Of a stretch of DNA of 64,000 bases, positions 15,670-24,592 are shown piece after piece (positions within the stretch are counted from its first letter, which is position 1; each line of letters begins with the position of its first letter). The notes beneath the pieces are model-generated. The model saw only the letters and a list, made by a program, of their open reading frames with translations. It had not been told where the DNA came from and made no database searches. The DNA comes from Streptomyces sp. NBC_00663 (GTDB lineage: Bacteria; Actinomycetota; Actinomycetes; Streptomycetales; Streptomycetaceae), in contig NZ_CP109027.1 in the NCBI RefSeq assembly GCF_036226885.1, positions 868,001 to 932,000 on the forward strand, in the 5' to 3' direction. A program made the translations under genes and the position numbers.

Positions 15670-17457
15670 ACCCGGCACGCGCAGGGTGAACACGCTCCCG
15701 GCGCCGGGTTCGCTCGCCGCCTCCACGGTGCCGCCGTGCGCGGCCATCAGGTGGCGGACGATCGGCAGTCCGAGGCCGCTGCCTCCGGTACGGCGGCTGC
15801 GGGACTTCTCGGCACGCCAGAAGCGGTCGAAGACCTGTGGGAGGTCCTCGGATGCGATACCGCTGCCGGTGTCGCTGACTTCGAGGACCACGTCGTCGCC
15901 CTCGCACCGTGCCGCGAGGGCGACGGTCCCGCCCGCGGGTGTGTGACGCAGCGCGTTGGAGACGAGGTTGCCGAGCGCCTGCCGCATCCGGACCGGGTCG
16001 GCGTCCAGCCACGGCTCCCCGTCCGTCCCGATGCTCAGGGTGACGCCCGCCGTGTCGGCCGCCACCCGGTGGGCCGCGGCGACCTGTCCGAGCAGTTCGT
16101 CGGCGCGGACGGGCTCGCGTTGCAGCCGCAGTGTGCCGGCGTCGGCGGCGGCGAGGTCCTGGAGGTCGTCGATGATCCGCTGGAGGACGAGTGCCTCCTC
16201 GTGCAGGGAGGCCAGCAGTTCGGGGGCGGGGGCCACGACGCCGTCCATGGTCACTTCCAGCCAGCCGCGGATGTTGGTGAGCGGGCTGCGCAGTTCGTGG
16301 GCGATGTCGCTGACCATCGCCCTGCGCTGGGCCTCAAGGCGTTCCCGGCGTTCGGTGAGGTCGTTGAAGGCCGCGGCGAGGATGCCGGTCTCGTCCCGCG
16401 TGGTCACGGGCACCCGCACATGCAGCTGAGGCGGCTGCTGGGCGGCCGCGGTCAGCGCCCGGAGCGGCCGGACGAGCCGCGTGGCGACGACGGCGGTCAC
16501 GGCGACGGTGACGGCGAGCACCAGCCCGGCGACACCGACCACCTTGGCCTTGTTGGCCGGTGACATGTCGAACCGCACCGCCGTGCGGTCCCCGCCGCCC
16601 AGGAACAGCTCCGCGGTCGGCGCGACATAGGGGTCGAGCTGTGCGCGGCGTGCGCCGTCGACGCAGTTCTGGAGGGTGCGGGCGGTCTCCGAGCCGGGCG
16701 GCACGTCGATCTTCCCCAGCTCGTAACGGCCGCCGAGGCTCCGATCGGTGAAGTCGAAGTGGACGAACAGCGCCTCGGGGAACTTCACGTCGTCCGGGCC
16801 CAGACAGCCACGGGCACGTTCCGTCAGGTCCACGAGGGCCTTCTCCTCGCTGGGGGTGGGGGTGTTGAGCCGCCCGTCGGCGCAGTCGATGGGCACCTCG
16901 TCGGCGTCGCTGAGGACCGGCCGCCCGCTCGGCGTCTCGACGATGCTGGTCTCGATGCCGAACCGGGCGAAGCACTTCTGCCGCACCAGGGCCAGTTTCC
17001 CCAGCCTGGCGCGCTCCTTCGCCGTCAGCAGGTACGGCCCGACCACTCGTGGATCGACGCCGCTGCGCTGCGCCCCGCGCTCGGTGTAGGTGTCCGTGCG
17101 CAGGGGGTCGACGGTGGCGGCGGCGCGCGGCGGCAGGGAGGTGCCGGCCGGCGCGGAGTCGGCGATGGTGGTGCGGTCGGTGGTGGTGAGGGCGATCCGT
17201 CGGCCGGTCTTCCGCGACAGGGACCGGACGAGTTCGTCGACTCCCCGCCACGTCGGGTGAGTTGCCGCGTATCCGCTCAGCCGGGCGAGGACGTCCATGT
17301 CCTCGGTGAGCACCTGTCCCTGCTCGGCCCGCAGTGCCCGGGTGGTCGTCTCCACCGCCAGCCACGCCGTCGCCGCGACCGAGCACACGGCGATCAGCAC
17401 CGAGGCGACGAGCAGCCGGACCGACAGGCGTTTGCGCAGGGGTATGCGGCGGCTCAT
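15625..17457 (-). CDS. membrane sensor histidine kinase
   Basis: 610 aa. A membrane segment at about 12-32 and a second at about 305-325 flank a long extracytoplasmic sensor region with several cysteines (QKCFARF, IDCADG, RGCLG, QNCVDG). A HAMP segment, the H box SDIAHELRSPLTNIRGW (histidine near residue 387), and N, G1 (DTGSGIA), F and G2 (GSGLGLP) boxes follow, so it should be active. The ATG overlaps the response-regulator stop codon (ATGA at 17454-17457), giving translational coupling. It is the third gene of an L,D-transpeptidase/regulator/kinase run, which suggests that it senses the cell wall (inference). Confidence 0.9.
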   Translation of the reverse strand: MSRRIPLRKRLSVRLLVASVLIAVCSVAATAWLAVETTTRALRAEQGQVLTEDMDVLARLSGYAATHPTWRGVDELVRSLSRKTGRRIALTTTDRTTIADSAPAGTSLPPRAAATVDPLRTDTYTERGAQRSGVDPRVVGPYLLTAKERARLGKLALVRQKCFARFGIETSIVETPSGRPVLSDADEVPIDCADGRLNTPTPSEEKALVDLTERARGCLGPDDVKFPEALFVHFDFTDRSLGGRYELGKIDVPPGSETARTLQNCVDGARRAQLDPYVAPTAELFLGGGDRTAVRFDMSPANKAKVVGVAGLVLAVTVAVTAVVATRLVRPLRALTAAAQQPPQLHVRVPVTTRDETGILAAAFNDLTERRERLEAQRRAMVSDIAHELRSPLTNIRGWLEVTMDGVVAPAPELLASLHEEALVLQRIIDDLQDLAAADAGTLRLQREPVRADELLGQVAAAHRVAADTAGVTLSIGTDGEPWLDADPVRMRQALGNLVSNALRHTPAGGTVALAARCEGDDVVLEVSDTGSGIASEDLPQVFDRFWRAEKSRSRRTGGSGLGLPIVRHLMAAHGGTVEAASEPGAGSVFTLRVPGLMGGTPGPGPAPLQ

Positions 17458-18134
17458 CCGCGGCCGCCGCTGAGCTTGTAGCCGACGCCGAACACGGTCA
17501 GCAGCCGGACCGGCCGGCGCGGGTCGGCCTCGATCTTCCGGCGCAGGTTCATGATGTGGACGTCGACGGCCCGCTCGGTGGACGCCCGGTCGATACCGCG
17601 GGTGCACTCCAGCAACTGCCGCCGGGAGAAGACCCGTTCGGGTTCGGCGGTCATGGCGAGCAGGATGGCGAACTCGGCGGGCGTGCACTCCACCAGGTCG
17701 CCGTCGCACCGCACTTCATGCCGTACAGGGTCCACCTGGAGCCCGGCGGCCCGTACGGGTCCCGCGCCGTGTCCGCTGCGTCGCAGGACCGTCCGAATCC
17801 GTGCCATCAGCTCGCGCGGGCTGTAGGGCTTGGTCATGTAGTCGTCGGCGCCGACGTCCAGGCCGAGCAGGATGTCGTCCTCGCAGGCACGGGCGGTGAG
17901 CATGAGCACCGGGACGTCCCCCTCCCGCCGCAGCGCCCGGCACACGCCGAGCCCGTCGAACACGGGCAGCATCAGGTCGAGCACGACCAGGTCGGGCCGC
18001 AGTCGCCGCACCGCGTCGAGGGCGGCACCGCCGTCGTGCACGACGGTGGCGGTGTGGCCCTCCGCCAGCAGGGAGCGGCGTATGAGTTCGGCCTGCATCT
18101 CGTCGTCCTCGGCAACCAGCACATGTGCGCACAC
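17454..18134 (-). CDS. OmpR/PhoB-family response regulator
   Basis: 226 aa. The receiver domain has the acidic pair D10-D11, phospho-acceptor D53 (VVLDLMLP), T80 and K102. The C-terminal winged helix (about 130-225) includes STERAVDVHIMNLRRKIE and the GVGYKL end. It is coupled to the downstream kinase by an ATGA overlap and follows the L,D-transpeptidase stop by 19 bases. Its operon partner suggests that it controls wall-remodelling genes, including its own operon, but no operator was identified. Confidence 0.92.
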   Translation of the reverse strand: MCAHVLVAEDDEMQAELIRRSLLAEGHTATVVHDGGAALDAVRRLRPDLVVLDLMLPVFDGLGVCRALRREGDVPVLMLTARACEDDILLGLDVGADDYMTKPYSPRELMARIRTVLRRSGHGAGPVRAAGLQVDPVRHEVRCDGDLVECTPAEFAILLAMTAEPERVFSRRQLLECTRGIDRASTERAVDVHIMNLRRKIEADPRRPVRLLTVFGVGYKLSGGRG

Positions 18135-18153
18135 CTGGCGGATCCTAAGCGGC

Positions 18154-18906
18154 TCAGCGGGCGAGGGAGTCGGCGTCGCCCATGACGACGACCGGATGCC
18201 GGTCCGGGTCGAGGGCGCGGAGGAGCTTCCTCATGTGCTGCTCGGCGATGCTGACGCAGCCGTGGGTGGGGCCGCCGTGGTCGACGTGCAGCCATATGCC
18301 GCCGCCGCGGCCGGCGCCGAGCGGGCGGGTCCAGTCGAGGGGCGAAGTGCCGGGCTCGCGGTTGTAGTTGATCGCGACGACATAGTCGAAGGAGCCCGCC
18401 AGGCGTTCGCCCTCGAAGCCGGTGCCGGACGCGGTGAAGCCGCCGCCCTGGTCGTAGGGCAGGCGGGTGCCCGGGTCGCGGAGCAGTCCGCCGGCGTCGG
18501 TGAGGCCGAAGACACCGATGGGCGAGCGCAGGTCGCCGGCGTGGTGGTCGTCGGTCCAGCCGCGCAGCGCGTTGTGCGCGGGCCAGGTCTCGTCGGCCTC
18601 CCATCCCGCGTCGGTGCGCTCGTACAGGACGACGGTGGACCGCGAGGAGTTCTTGCCGCGTCCGGTGACGACGACGGCCTGCCGGGCGTCGTCCGGCACC
18701 TGCGCCCAGGTCTTGGGCCCGAGGCCGGGCAGTTGCTGCGGGGCGACGACCAGGGAGACCGGGGGCGCGGGCCGGACCGTGGTGGTGACCGGAGGGTGAT
18801 CGGTCGTGGCCGGTGGGCGCGAGGTGGTCGCCGCGGCCCCTCCCCCGCACCCCGCGAGTACGAAGGAGGCGGTCAGCAGCGCGACATGGGGTCTGCGAAT
18901 GATCAT
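18154..18906 (-). CDS. L,D-transpeptidase (YkuD) lipoprotein
   Basis: 250 aa. The signal peptide ends in lipobox LAGC (lipidated Cys20), followed by a Pro/Thr-rich spacer. The C-terminal YkuD domain has HVDHGGPTHGCVS with the nucleophile Cys217; the usual serine before HGC is threonine. Such enzymes make 3-3 peptidoglycan cross-links or attach proteins to the wall from outside the membrane. Some stand-alone homologues with this sequence style are annotated only as YkuD proteins of unknown substrate. The ATG at 18906 was chosen because it starts the lipoprotein signal; the upstream open frame is antisense to the M1 peptidase. Confidence 0.82.
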   Translation of the reverse strand: MIIRRPHVALLTASFVLAGCGGGAAATTSRPPATTDHPPVTTTVRPAPPVSLVVAPQQLPGLGPKTWAQVPDDARQAVVVTGRGKNSSRSTVVLYERTDAGWEADETWPAHNALRGWTDDHHAGDLRSPIGVFGLTDAGGLLRDPGTRLPYDQGGGFTASGTGFEGERLAGSFDYVVAINYNREPGTSPLDWTRPLGAGRGGGIWLHVDHGGPTHGCVSIAEQHMRKLLRALDPDRHPVVVMGDADSLAR

Positions 18907-18948
18907 GCTTCGACCTTCGCCGACACTTGTTTGGAACTCGTCAGGTCC

Positions 18949-18967
18949 GCTCCCTCCCCTAGGGAGC
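18949..18967 (-). terminator. hairpin at the end of the M1 peptidase gene
   Basis: GCTCCCT (18949-18955) pairs with AGGGAGC (18961-18967) across a 5-base loop that contains the M1 stop codon on the minus strand. There is no T run, so it is at best a weak terminator separating the peptidase from the L,D-transpeptidase operon. Confidence 0.35.
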
Positions 18968-20344
18968 GCTCGGCTTGCCCTGTCCGTACACCCATGTCCG
19001 GAACAGGCCGCCCAGGTCCTTGCCCGACGTGCGCTCGGCGAGCGCCACGAACTGCGCGGTCGTCCCGTGCCCGTCCCGGTGCTCGGCGGCCCAGGCCCGC
19101 AGGATCCGGAAGAACGTCCGGTCCCCGACGGCCGTACGGAGCTTGTGCAGGGCCATGGCGCCGCGCGCGTACACCGGTGTGCCGAAGATGTTCGCGCCGC
19201 TGCCAGGGTCGCCCGGCGGGAACTCCCACAGGCCGTCGTCCGCCGGTCGCGCGTACAGCGCGTCGAAGGTCTTCTGCGCGCTGTCGCCGCCGTGCTGTTC
19301 CTCGTAGAGCCACTCGGCGTATGTCGCGAAGCCCTCGTTGAGCCAGATGTCCTTCCAGGAGGTGAGGCTGACCGAGTCACCGAACCACTGGTGGGCGCTC
19401 TCGTGCACGAGGGTGCTCAGGTCGGGTGCCTGGTCGTACACGGGCCGCGTCTGGGTCTCCAGTGCGTAACCGACGTTCGGGGCCCGGTCCACGATCGAGC
19501 CGGCGGCCTTGAACGGGTACGGCCCGAAGAGCCTGCTCTCCCACTCCAGGACGGACGGCAGCTTCTTCAGGACGGGGTCCGCCGCGGCCGCCTCGCGCGG
19601 GTCGACGGCGTTGTAGACCTGGATCCCGTCGCGGGTGGTGTACTGCGTCACCTTGAACTTCCCGACCGTGGCCGTGGCCAGGTAGGCGGCCATGGGCTCG
19701 CTCTGCCGCCAGCGGAACGTGGTGTGCCCGTGCGCGCTGTGCCTGCTGAGCAGCACGCCGTTGGCGACGGCGGTGCGGCCGTCGGGAACGGTGATCGTGA
19801 AGTCGTACGACGCCTTGTCCTTGGGGTGGTTGTTCGCCGGGAACCAGGTCATCGCGCCCTGCGGCTCGCCCGCGACGAACGCGCCGTCGTCGGTGGGGAT
19901 CCAGCCGTCGAGGGAGCCGTCCGGGTCGGTGACGGGGGCGGGCTTGCCGCTGTAGGCGACGGTGACGCGGAACCACTGTCCCTTGTGCAGGGCCTTGCGC
20001 GGGGTGACGGTGAGTTCCTGTCCGTCGCGGCGGAAGTCCGCCTTGTCGCCGCCGACCTTCAGGCCGGTGATCTTGAGGCCGTTCAGGTCGAGGTTGAAGC
20101 GGTTCAGGCCCTGGGTGGCGCGGGCGGTCAGGACGGCCGTGCCGTCGAGATGGCGGCTCGCCGGGTCGTAACGGAGGGTCAGGTCGTAGTGGTGGACGTG
20201 GTAGCCGCCGTTGCCCGCGAGCGGGAAGTACGGGTCGCCGACGCCGGACGAGCCGGCCGTCGGGGGTGCCGCGGCGCCGAGCAGGGCGACGAGGGCGACG
20301 GGGACGGTTCCGAGGACGACGGTGCGTCTGACGGCTTGTGGCAC
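18959..20344 (-). CDS. secreted M1-family zinc metallopeptidase
   Basis: 461 aa. A cleavable signal peptide (RRTVVLGTVPVALVALLGAAA) is followed by the M1 N-terminal saddle domain, the GAMTWFPANNHP motif (GAMEN position) and the zinc site HESAHQWFGD with the third ligand in NEGFATYAEW 18 residues on (near 313-336). It lacks the long C-terminal HEAT domain of classic aminopeptidase N, matching the short secreted Streptomyces form. It should trim amino acids from peptides outside the cell. Confidence 0.9.
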   Translation of the reverse strand: MPQAVRRTVVLGTVPVALVALLGAAAPPTAGSSGVGDPYFPLAGNGGYHVHHYDLTLRYDPASRHLDGTAVLTARATQGLNRFNLDLNGLKITGLKVGGDKADFRRDGQELTVTPRKALHKGQWFRVTVAYSGKPAPVTDPDGSLDGWIPTDDGAFVAGEPQGAMTWFPANNHPKDKASYDFTITVPDGRTAVANGVLLSRHSAHGHTTFRWRQSEPMAAYLATATVGKFKVTQYTTRDGIQVYNAVDPREAAAADPVLKKLPSVLEWESRLFGPYPFKAAGSIVDRAPNVGYALETQTRPVYDQAPDLSTLVHESAHQWFGDSVSLTSWKDIWLNEGFATYAEWLYEEQHGGDSAQKTFDALYARPADDGLWEFPPGDPGSGANIFGTPVYARGAMALHKLRTAVGDRTFFRILRAWAAEHRDGHGTTAQFVALAERTSGKDLGGLFRTWVYGQGKPSAP

Positions 20345-20504
20345 GGGCGCTCCTACGGTTGGGGGGTGGCGGCTTCCATGACGGCCTCCGTAACGGCCTC
20401 ACACTAAGGGTGATCTCCGCGGAACTCGCCCTGCGTCGGGTCAAGTCGCGCCCTGCCCGGAGTTACGCTCCCGGCACACCCGCCGCCGCAGAAGGGCCCC
20501 TGCC

Positions 20505-20852
20505 ATGAGCGTTCGCATCCGCCGCGTCTACGAGTCGCCCGAGCCGGAGGACGGCGTCCGTGTCCTGGTCGACCGACTGTGGCCGCGCGGCCTGTCGAAG
20601 GACGCGGCCCGGGTGGACGAGTGGCCCAAGGCCATGACCCCGTCGACCGAGCTGCGCCGCTGGTACCACGCGGGCGAGGGTTCGTACGAGGAGTTCGCGC
20701 ACCGCTACGAGGCGGAGCTGGCCGCACCCGAGGCGACCGAACTCCTCACCCACGTCCGCGAGTTGGCGACCAAGGGCCCGGTGACCCTGCTGACGGCCGC
20801 GAAGACCCCGGAGGAAAGCCACGCGGCCGTGCTCGTACAGCTGTTGGGATAA
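20505..20852 (+). CDS. DUF488 family protein
   Basis: 115 aa. The family signature RVLVDRLWPRGLSKD and the later VTLLTAAKTPEESHAAVL are both present. DUF488 proteins are small cytosolic proteins of unknown function with a predicted nuclease-like or phosphatase-like fold. The ATG has GGGCCCC upstream and no good Shine-Dalgarno site. It is divergent from the M1 peptidase; the 160-bp gap must hold both promoters. Confidence 0.82.
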   Translation: MSVRIRRVYESPEPEDGVRVLVDRLWPRGLSKDAARVDEWPKAMTPSTELRRWYHAGEGSYEEFAHRYEAELAAPEATELLTHVRELATKGPVTLLTAAKTPEESHAAVLVQLLG

Positions 20853-21470
20853 GGGGGCCGACCGCACAAGTGCTGAGGTGAGGAGACCCGATCACCCACC
20901 CGCCGAGGCGAGGGCGCCCCGATCACACGGCTGCCGGCAGGAGACACAGGGCTAACCCCAGCCCACCACACGTACGGCTACGGGGCGACGACCCCGCCGG
21001 CCACCCGCCTGCGGGCAACGAGCCCACGGGCCACAGGCCGGCCTGCCGGGTGACGAACCCACCCGGTGACACGGTGGCCGGGCGGCGAGCCCACCCCGTC
21101 ACCCACCTGCTGGACGAGAGGCCCACAGGTCCGCCGCCTGCCTGCTGACAAGCCCACCCAGCCACACGACTGCCGAATGACAAGCCCACCCCGTCACCCA
21201 CTGCCGGATGACAAGCCCACCCGGCCCACGGCTGCCGGGAGGCGAGCCCTCCAGACATCCGCAGCCGCACTGACAACCCGTCCAGGCACACCACCGCCGG
21301 ACCGACAAGCCCGCCAGACACCCGCCGCCGCACTGACAACCCGTCCAGGCACAGCACCGCCGGACCGACAAGCCCGCCAGACACCCGCCGCCGCACTGAA
21401 GCCCCCGCCAGTCACACCACCGCCGCAGGACTCACGCCCCCGCCGACCGCCCCGCCTCTCAAATGACGTC
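20853..21470. repeat. decaying tandem-repeat block without a credible gene
   Basis: This 618-bp gap is built from related short units around the core GACAAGCCCACCC or GACAACCCGTCC. The clearest part is a 63-bp tandem repeat: copies at 21251-21313 and 21314-21376 differ at only a few positions, and a partial third begins at 21377. Left of 21250 the same units are shorter and more diverged. Because 63 is a multiple of three, open frames run through in several phases on both strands. No ribosome site or protein-like composition supports a real gene. Confidence 0.75.
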
Positions 21471-23144
21471 TCAGCCCGTCTGCTTCGCCGCCGCTCTGCC
21501 TGCCGCCCGGCCCGAGAAGAGGCAGCCGCCGAGGAACGTGCCCTCCAGGGCGTTGTAGCCGTGGACGCCGCCGCCGCCGAAGCCGGCCACCTCGCCGGCG
21601 GCGTACAGGCCCTCGATCGGCGTGCCGTCGGCGTCCAGCGCCCGTGAGTCCAGGTCGGTCTGGATGCCGCCGAGGGTCTTGCGGGTCAGGATGTGCAGCT
21701 TGACGCCGATGAGCGGGCCGGCCTCGGGGTCGAGGATGCGGTGCGGGGTGGCGACGCGGCCGAGCTTGTCGCCGATGTAGCGGCGGGCGTTGCGGATGCC
21801 CTGCACCTGGGCGTCCTTGCTGTAGGGGTTGGCGATCTGGAGGTCCCGGGCCTCGATCTGGCGGCGGATCTCGGACGCGTCGAGGAGCGGCTTGTCGGTG
21901 AGGGCGTTCATCTTCTCGACCAGCTCCTCCAGTCCGGGCGCGGTGACGAAGTCGGCGCCCTTGCGCAGGAACGCGTCGACCGGCCCCGGCGCCCCCTTGC
22001 CCAGCACCCGTGTCTTGAGGAAGCCGACCCGGTCCTTGGCGGTGATGTCGGGGTTCTGCTCGGAGCCCGACAGCGCGAACTCCTTCTCGATGATCTTCTG
22101 GGTGAGGATGAACCAGGAGTGGTCGTACCCGGCGATGTCCTCGGTGGTGCGCAGGTGCTTGAGGGTGCCGAGGGTGTCGTAGCCGGGCAGGCACGGGTCG
22201 GGCAGCCGGCGGCCCAGGGCGTCGAACCACAGGGAGGACGGGCCGGGGAGGATGCGGATGCCGTGTCCGGGCCAGATCGGGTCCCAGTTCTGAAGGCCCT
22301 CGGTGTAGTGCCACATGCGGTCGCGGTTGACGAGCCGTACGCCCGCCTCGGCGCTGATGTCGAGCATGCGGCCGTCGACGTAGGCGGGGACGCCGGTGAC
22401 CATCTCACCGGGCGGGGTGCCGAGGCGCTCGGGCCAGTAGCGGCGCACTATGTCGTGGTTGGCGCCGATGCCGCCGGTGGTGACGACGACGGCCTGGGCG
22501 GTGAGTGCGAAGTCGCCGACGCGGTCGCGGTTGGACCGCACACCGCGGGCCGAGCCGTCCTCGGCGAGGACGGTGCCGCGTACGCCGCGGGCCTGGCCCT
22601 CCTCGATGACGAGCGCGTCGACCTGGTGACGGTGGTAGAAGGTCAGCAGCCCGTCGCGGGCGGCCTGCTTGGCATGGTCCACGAAGGGCTCGACCACGCC
22701 GGTGCCGGTGCCCCAGGCGATGTGGAAGCGGGGCACGGAGTTGCCGTGTCCATGGGCGCGCAGGTCACCGCGCTCGGCCCAGCCGACCGTGGGCAGGAAC
22801 TTGATGCCGTGCCCCTCCAGCCAGGACCGCTTCTCGCCGGCCGCGAACTCGACGTAGGCGCGCGCCCAGCGCACCGCCCAGGAGTCCTCGTCCTCGACCC
22901 GGTCGAAGCCGGCGCTGCCCTGCCAGTCGCTCCAGGCCAGGTCGAAGGAGTCCTTGATGCCGAGCCGCCGCTGCTCCGGGGAGTCCACGAGGAACAGCCC
23001 GCCGAAGGACCAGAAGGCCTGCCCGCCGAGGTTGGCGGCGTTCTCCTGGTCCACCAGGGCGACCCGGCGGCCCCGGCTGGTCAGTTCGTGCGCGGCGACC
23101 AGGCCGGCGAGTCCGGCTCCGACGACGATGACGTCGGCATCCAT
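21471..23144 (-). CDS. FAD-binding dehydrogenase (KSTD/fumarate-reductase flavoprotein family)
   Basis: 557 aa. The FAD motif VIVVGAGLAGLVAAHEL is at residues 5-21, with VVVTTGGIGANHDIVRRYWP in the middle and the C-terminal GEVAGFGGGGVHGYNALEGTFLGGC closing the FAD site. The family includes 3-ketosteroid delta1-dehydrogenases and succinate dehydrogenase-like enzymes. This long form is widespread in actinomycetes and usually lacks a known substrate. It follows the TetR gene by 16 bases on the same strand, so the two are probably co-transcribed and autoregulated through the palindromes at 23795-23828. Confidence 0.85.
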   Translation of the reverse strand: MDADVIVVGAGLAGLVAAHELTSRGRRVALVDQENAANLGGQAFWSFGGLFLVDSPEQRRLGIKDSFDLAWSDWQGSAGFDRVEDEDSWAVRWARAYVEFAAGEKRSWLEGHGIKFLPTVGWAERGDLRAHGHGNSVPRFHIAWGTGTGVVEPFVDHAKQAARDGLLTFYHRHQVDALVIEEGQARGVRGTVLAEDGSARGVRSNRDRVGDFALTAQAVVVTTGGIGANHDIVRRYWPERLGTPPGEMVTGVPAYVDGRMLDISAEAGVRLVNRDRMWHYTEGLQNWDPIWPGHGIRILPGPSSLWFDALGRRLPDPCLPGYDTLGTLKHLRTTEDIAGYDHSWFILTQKIIEKEFALSGSEQNPDITAKDRVGFLKTRVLGKGAPGPVDAFLRKGADFVTAPGLEELVEKMNALTDKPLLDASEIRRQIEARDLQIANPYSKDAQVQGIRNARRYIGDKLGRVATPHRILDPEAGPLIGVKLHILTRKTLGGIQTDLDSRALDADGTPIEGLYAAGEVAGFGGGGVHGYNALEGTFLGGCLFSGRAAGRAAAKQTG

Positions 23145-23160
23145 GGCGACCGTCCCTTCC

Positions 23161-23778
23161 TCATACGGTGGTGTCGCTGCCGTCGGTCAGCAGCGCGGTG
23201 AGCAGTTGCTTCAGCCAGGCCCGGGCGCGTTCCACGTCCCGGTCGAGGAGCAGTTGGGTGGTGACCCCGTCGTACGCGGCGACGACGGCGTGGGCGGCGC
23301 CGTCGAGGCCGGCGAGCACGGAGGGCAGTTCCGTGTGGCCCCGCGCGCGGGCGAGCCGTTCCTTGATCGCCTCTCGCAGCCGCGCCCGGTGTTCGAGGAG
23401 GCTCTCGGCGACGGCCGGTTCCCGGGCGGCGTGCACCAGGAAGTCGGTCTTCACCAGCAGCCAGTCGCGGTCCAGGAGCAGCACCTCGGTGACCCGGTCG
23501 ACGGCGGCGGGCACGTCGAGGTCGGGCCCGTCGAGGGCCAGCGCGCCGGAGACCTGGTCGGCGATCAGGTCGGCGCGTTCCCGGTAGAGCGCGAAGAACA
23601 GCTCGTCGAGGCTGTCGAAGTTCGAGTAGAAGGCGCCTCTGCTGTATCCGGCGGCCTCGCAGACCTCCTCGATGGAGACGCGCCCGAAGCCCTTGGCGGC
23701 GAAGACGGCGAAGGCGGCGTCGAGCAGGTTGGCGCGGGTGCGCACCCGGCGTTTCGTCACTCGTCGCACTGCGTCCAC
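23161..23778 (-). CDS. TetR-family repressor of the flavoprotein operon
   Basis: 205 aa. The DNA-binding domain RANLLDAAFAVFAAKGFGRV ... AAGYSRGAFYSNFDSLDELF is canonical. The GTG at 23778 is preceded by GGAGG seven bases away, which decides the start over the longer reading. Perfect and near-perfect palindromes lie 17-50 bases upstream, between this gene and the divergent alkB, so it probably represses itself, the flavoprotein gene and perhaps alkB. Confidence 0.88.
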   Translation of the reverse strand: MDAVRRVTKRRVRTRANLLDAAFAVFAAKGFGRVSIEEVCEAAGYSRGAFYSNFDSLDELFFALYRERADLIADQVSGALALDGPDLDVPAAVDRVTEVLLLDRDWLLVKTDFLVHAAREPAVAESLLEHRARLREAIKERLARARGHTELPSVLAGLDGAAHAVVAAYDGVTTQLLLDRDVERARAWLKQLLTALLTDGSDTTV

Positions 23779-23794
23779 GGGCCGGCCTCCATTC

Positions 23795-23828
23795 GATACG
23801 GGAATGTATCCGATACACCGGTGTATCG
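23795..23828. promoter_or_regulatory. TetR operators: 18-bp perfect palindrome plus neighbour
   Basis: CGATACACCGGTGTATCG at 23811-23828 is a perfect 18-bp palindrome. Immediately left, GATAC (23795-23799) and GTATC (23806-23810) form a second, related site with a 6-base spacer. Both share the GATAC half-site and lie between the divergent TetR and alkB genes. Confidence 0.75.
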
Positions 23829-23894
23829 AAAGAGGTTCGGAGAGGCGCTCTCCGTGATGGGAACAGATATTCGAATAAGGAGTACGCTGGATCC

Positions 23895-24524
23895 ATGAGC
23901 ACGCACCTCCAGTCCTCGCTCTTCGACCAGACCGACCGCCTGGGCCTCGGGCCCCTCGACGGAGTCGCCCGTACCGAGCTCGGCTCCGGCGCCTGGATCG
24001 ATGTGCTGCCCGGCTGGCTGGCAGGCTCCGACACCCTCTTCGAACAGCTCGCCGCCGAGGTTCCGTGGCGGGCCGAGCGACGGCAGATGTACGACAACGT
24101 CGTCGCCGTCCCCCGACTGCTCGCGTACTACGGCCGCGACGACGCCCTCCCTCACCCGGTGCTGACCGAGGCGCGCGAATCACTCGGCGCGCACTACGCC
24201 GAAGAACTCGGCGAGCCCTTCACCACGGCCGGCCTCTGCTACTACCGCGACGGACGGGACAGCGTCGCCTGGCACGGGGACCGGATCGGCCGGGGTGCCC
24301 GCGAGAACACCATGGTCGCCATCGTCTCCGTCGGCGCACCCCGCGACCTGCTGCTGCGCCCGATGCACGGCGGCGCGAGCACGGTCCGCCGGCCGCTGGG
24401 CCACGGCGATCTGATCGTGATGGGCGGCTCCTGCCAGCGGACCTGGGAGCACTGCGTACCGAAGACCGCACGCGCGACGGGACCGCGCATCAGCATCCAG
24501 TTCCGCCCGCACGGCGTGCACTGA
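23895..24524 (+). CDS. alkB: AlkB-type 2-oxoglutarate/Fe(II) dioxygenase
   Basis: 209 aa. The iron ligands are visible as WHGDRIG (His and Asp) and WEHCVPK (His), and the 2-oxoglutarate arginines in GPRISIQFR. AlkB proteins oxidatively remove methyl groups from 1-methyladenine and 3-methylcytosine in DNA or RNA. The protein is close in size to E. coli AlkB. It is divergent from the TetR gene, so it may share the operator region rather than an adaptive response; no Ada-type site was seen. The palindrome TATTCGAATA lies upstream of the ATG. Confidence 0.88.
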   Translation: MSTHLQSSLFDQTDRLGLGPLDGVARTELGSGAWIDVLPGWLAGSDTLFEQLAAEVPWRAERRQMYDNVVAVPRLLAYYGRDDALPHPVLTEARESLGAHYAEELGEPFTTAGLCYYRDGRDSVAWHGDRIGRGARENTMVAIVSVGAPRDLLLRPMHGGASTVRRPLGHGDLIVMGGSCQRTWEHCVPKTARATGPRISIQFRPHGVH

Positions 24525-24557
24525 GGCGGAGAGGCGGCCGCTTCGGGCGCACGCAGG

Positions 24558-24592
24558 GGGCTGCCTCCGGCGGACGGTGCCGGAGGCAGCCC
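24558..24592 (+). terminator. 14-bp perfect hairpin after alkB
   Basis: GGGCTGCCTCCGGC (24558-24571) and GCCGGAGGCAGCCC (24579-24592) form an uninterrupted 14-bp stem with a 7-base loop, 34 bases after the alkB stop. It lacks a U tract, like many functional Streptomyces terminators. Confidence 0.7.

Noticed and set aside
20923..21396. 157-aa minus-strand protein made of repeated 21-residue units
   Set aside because: The repeats come from the 63-bp DNA repeat, frames are open in several phases and there is no ribosome site or hydrophobic-core pattern.
21251..21440. CRISPR-like array
   Set aside because: The copies are contiguous tandem repeats without unique spacers, and no cas gene is present.
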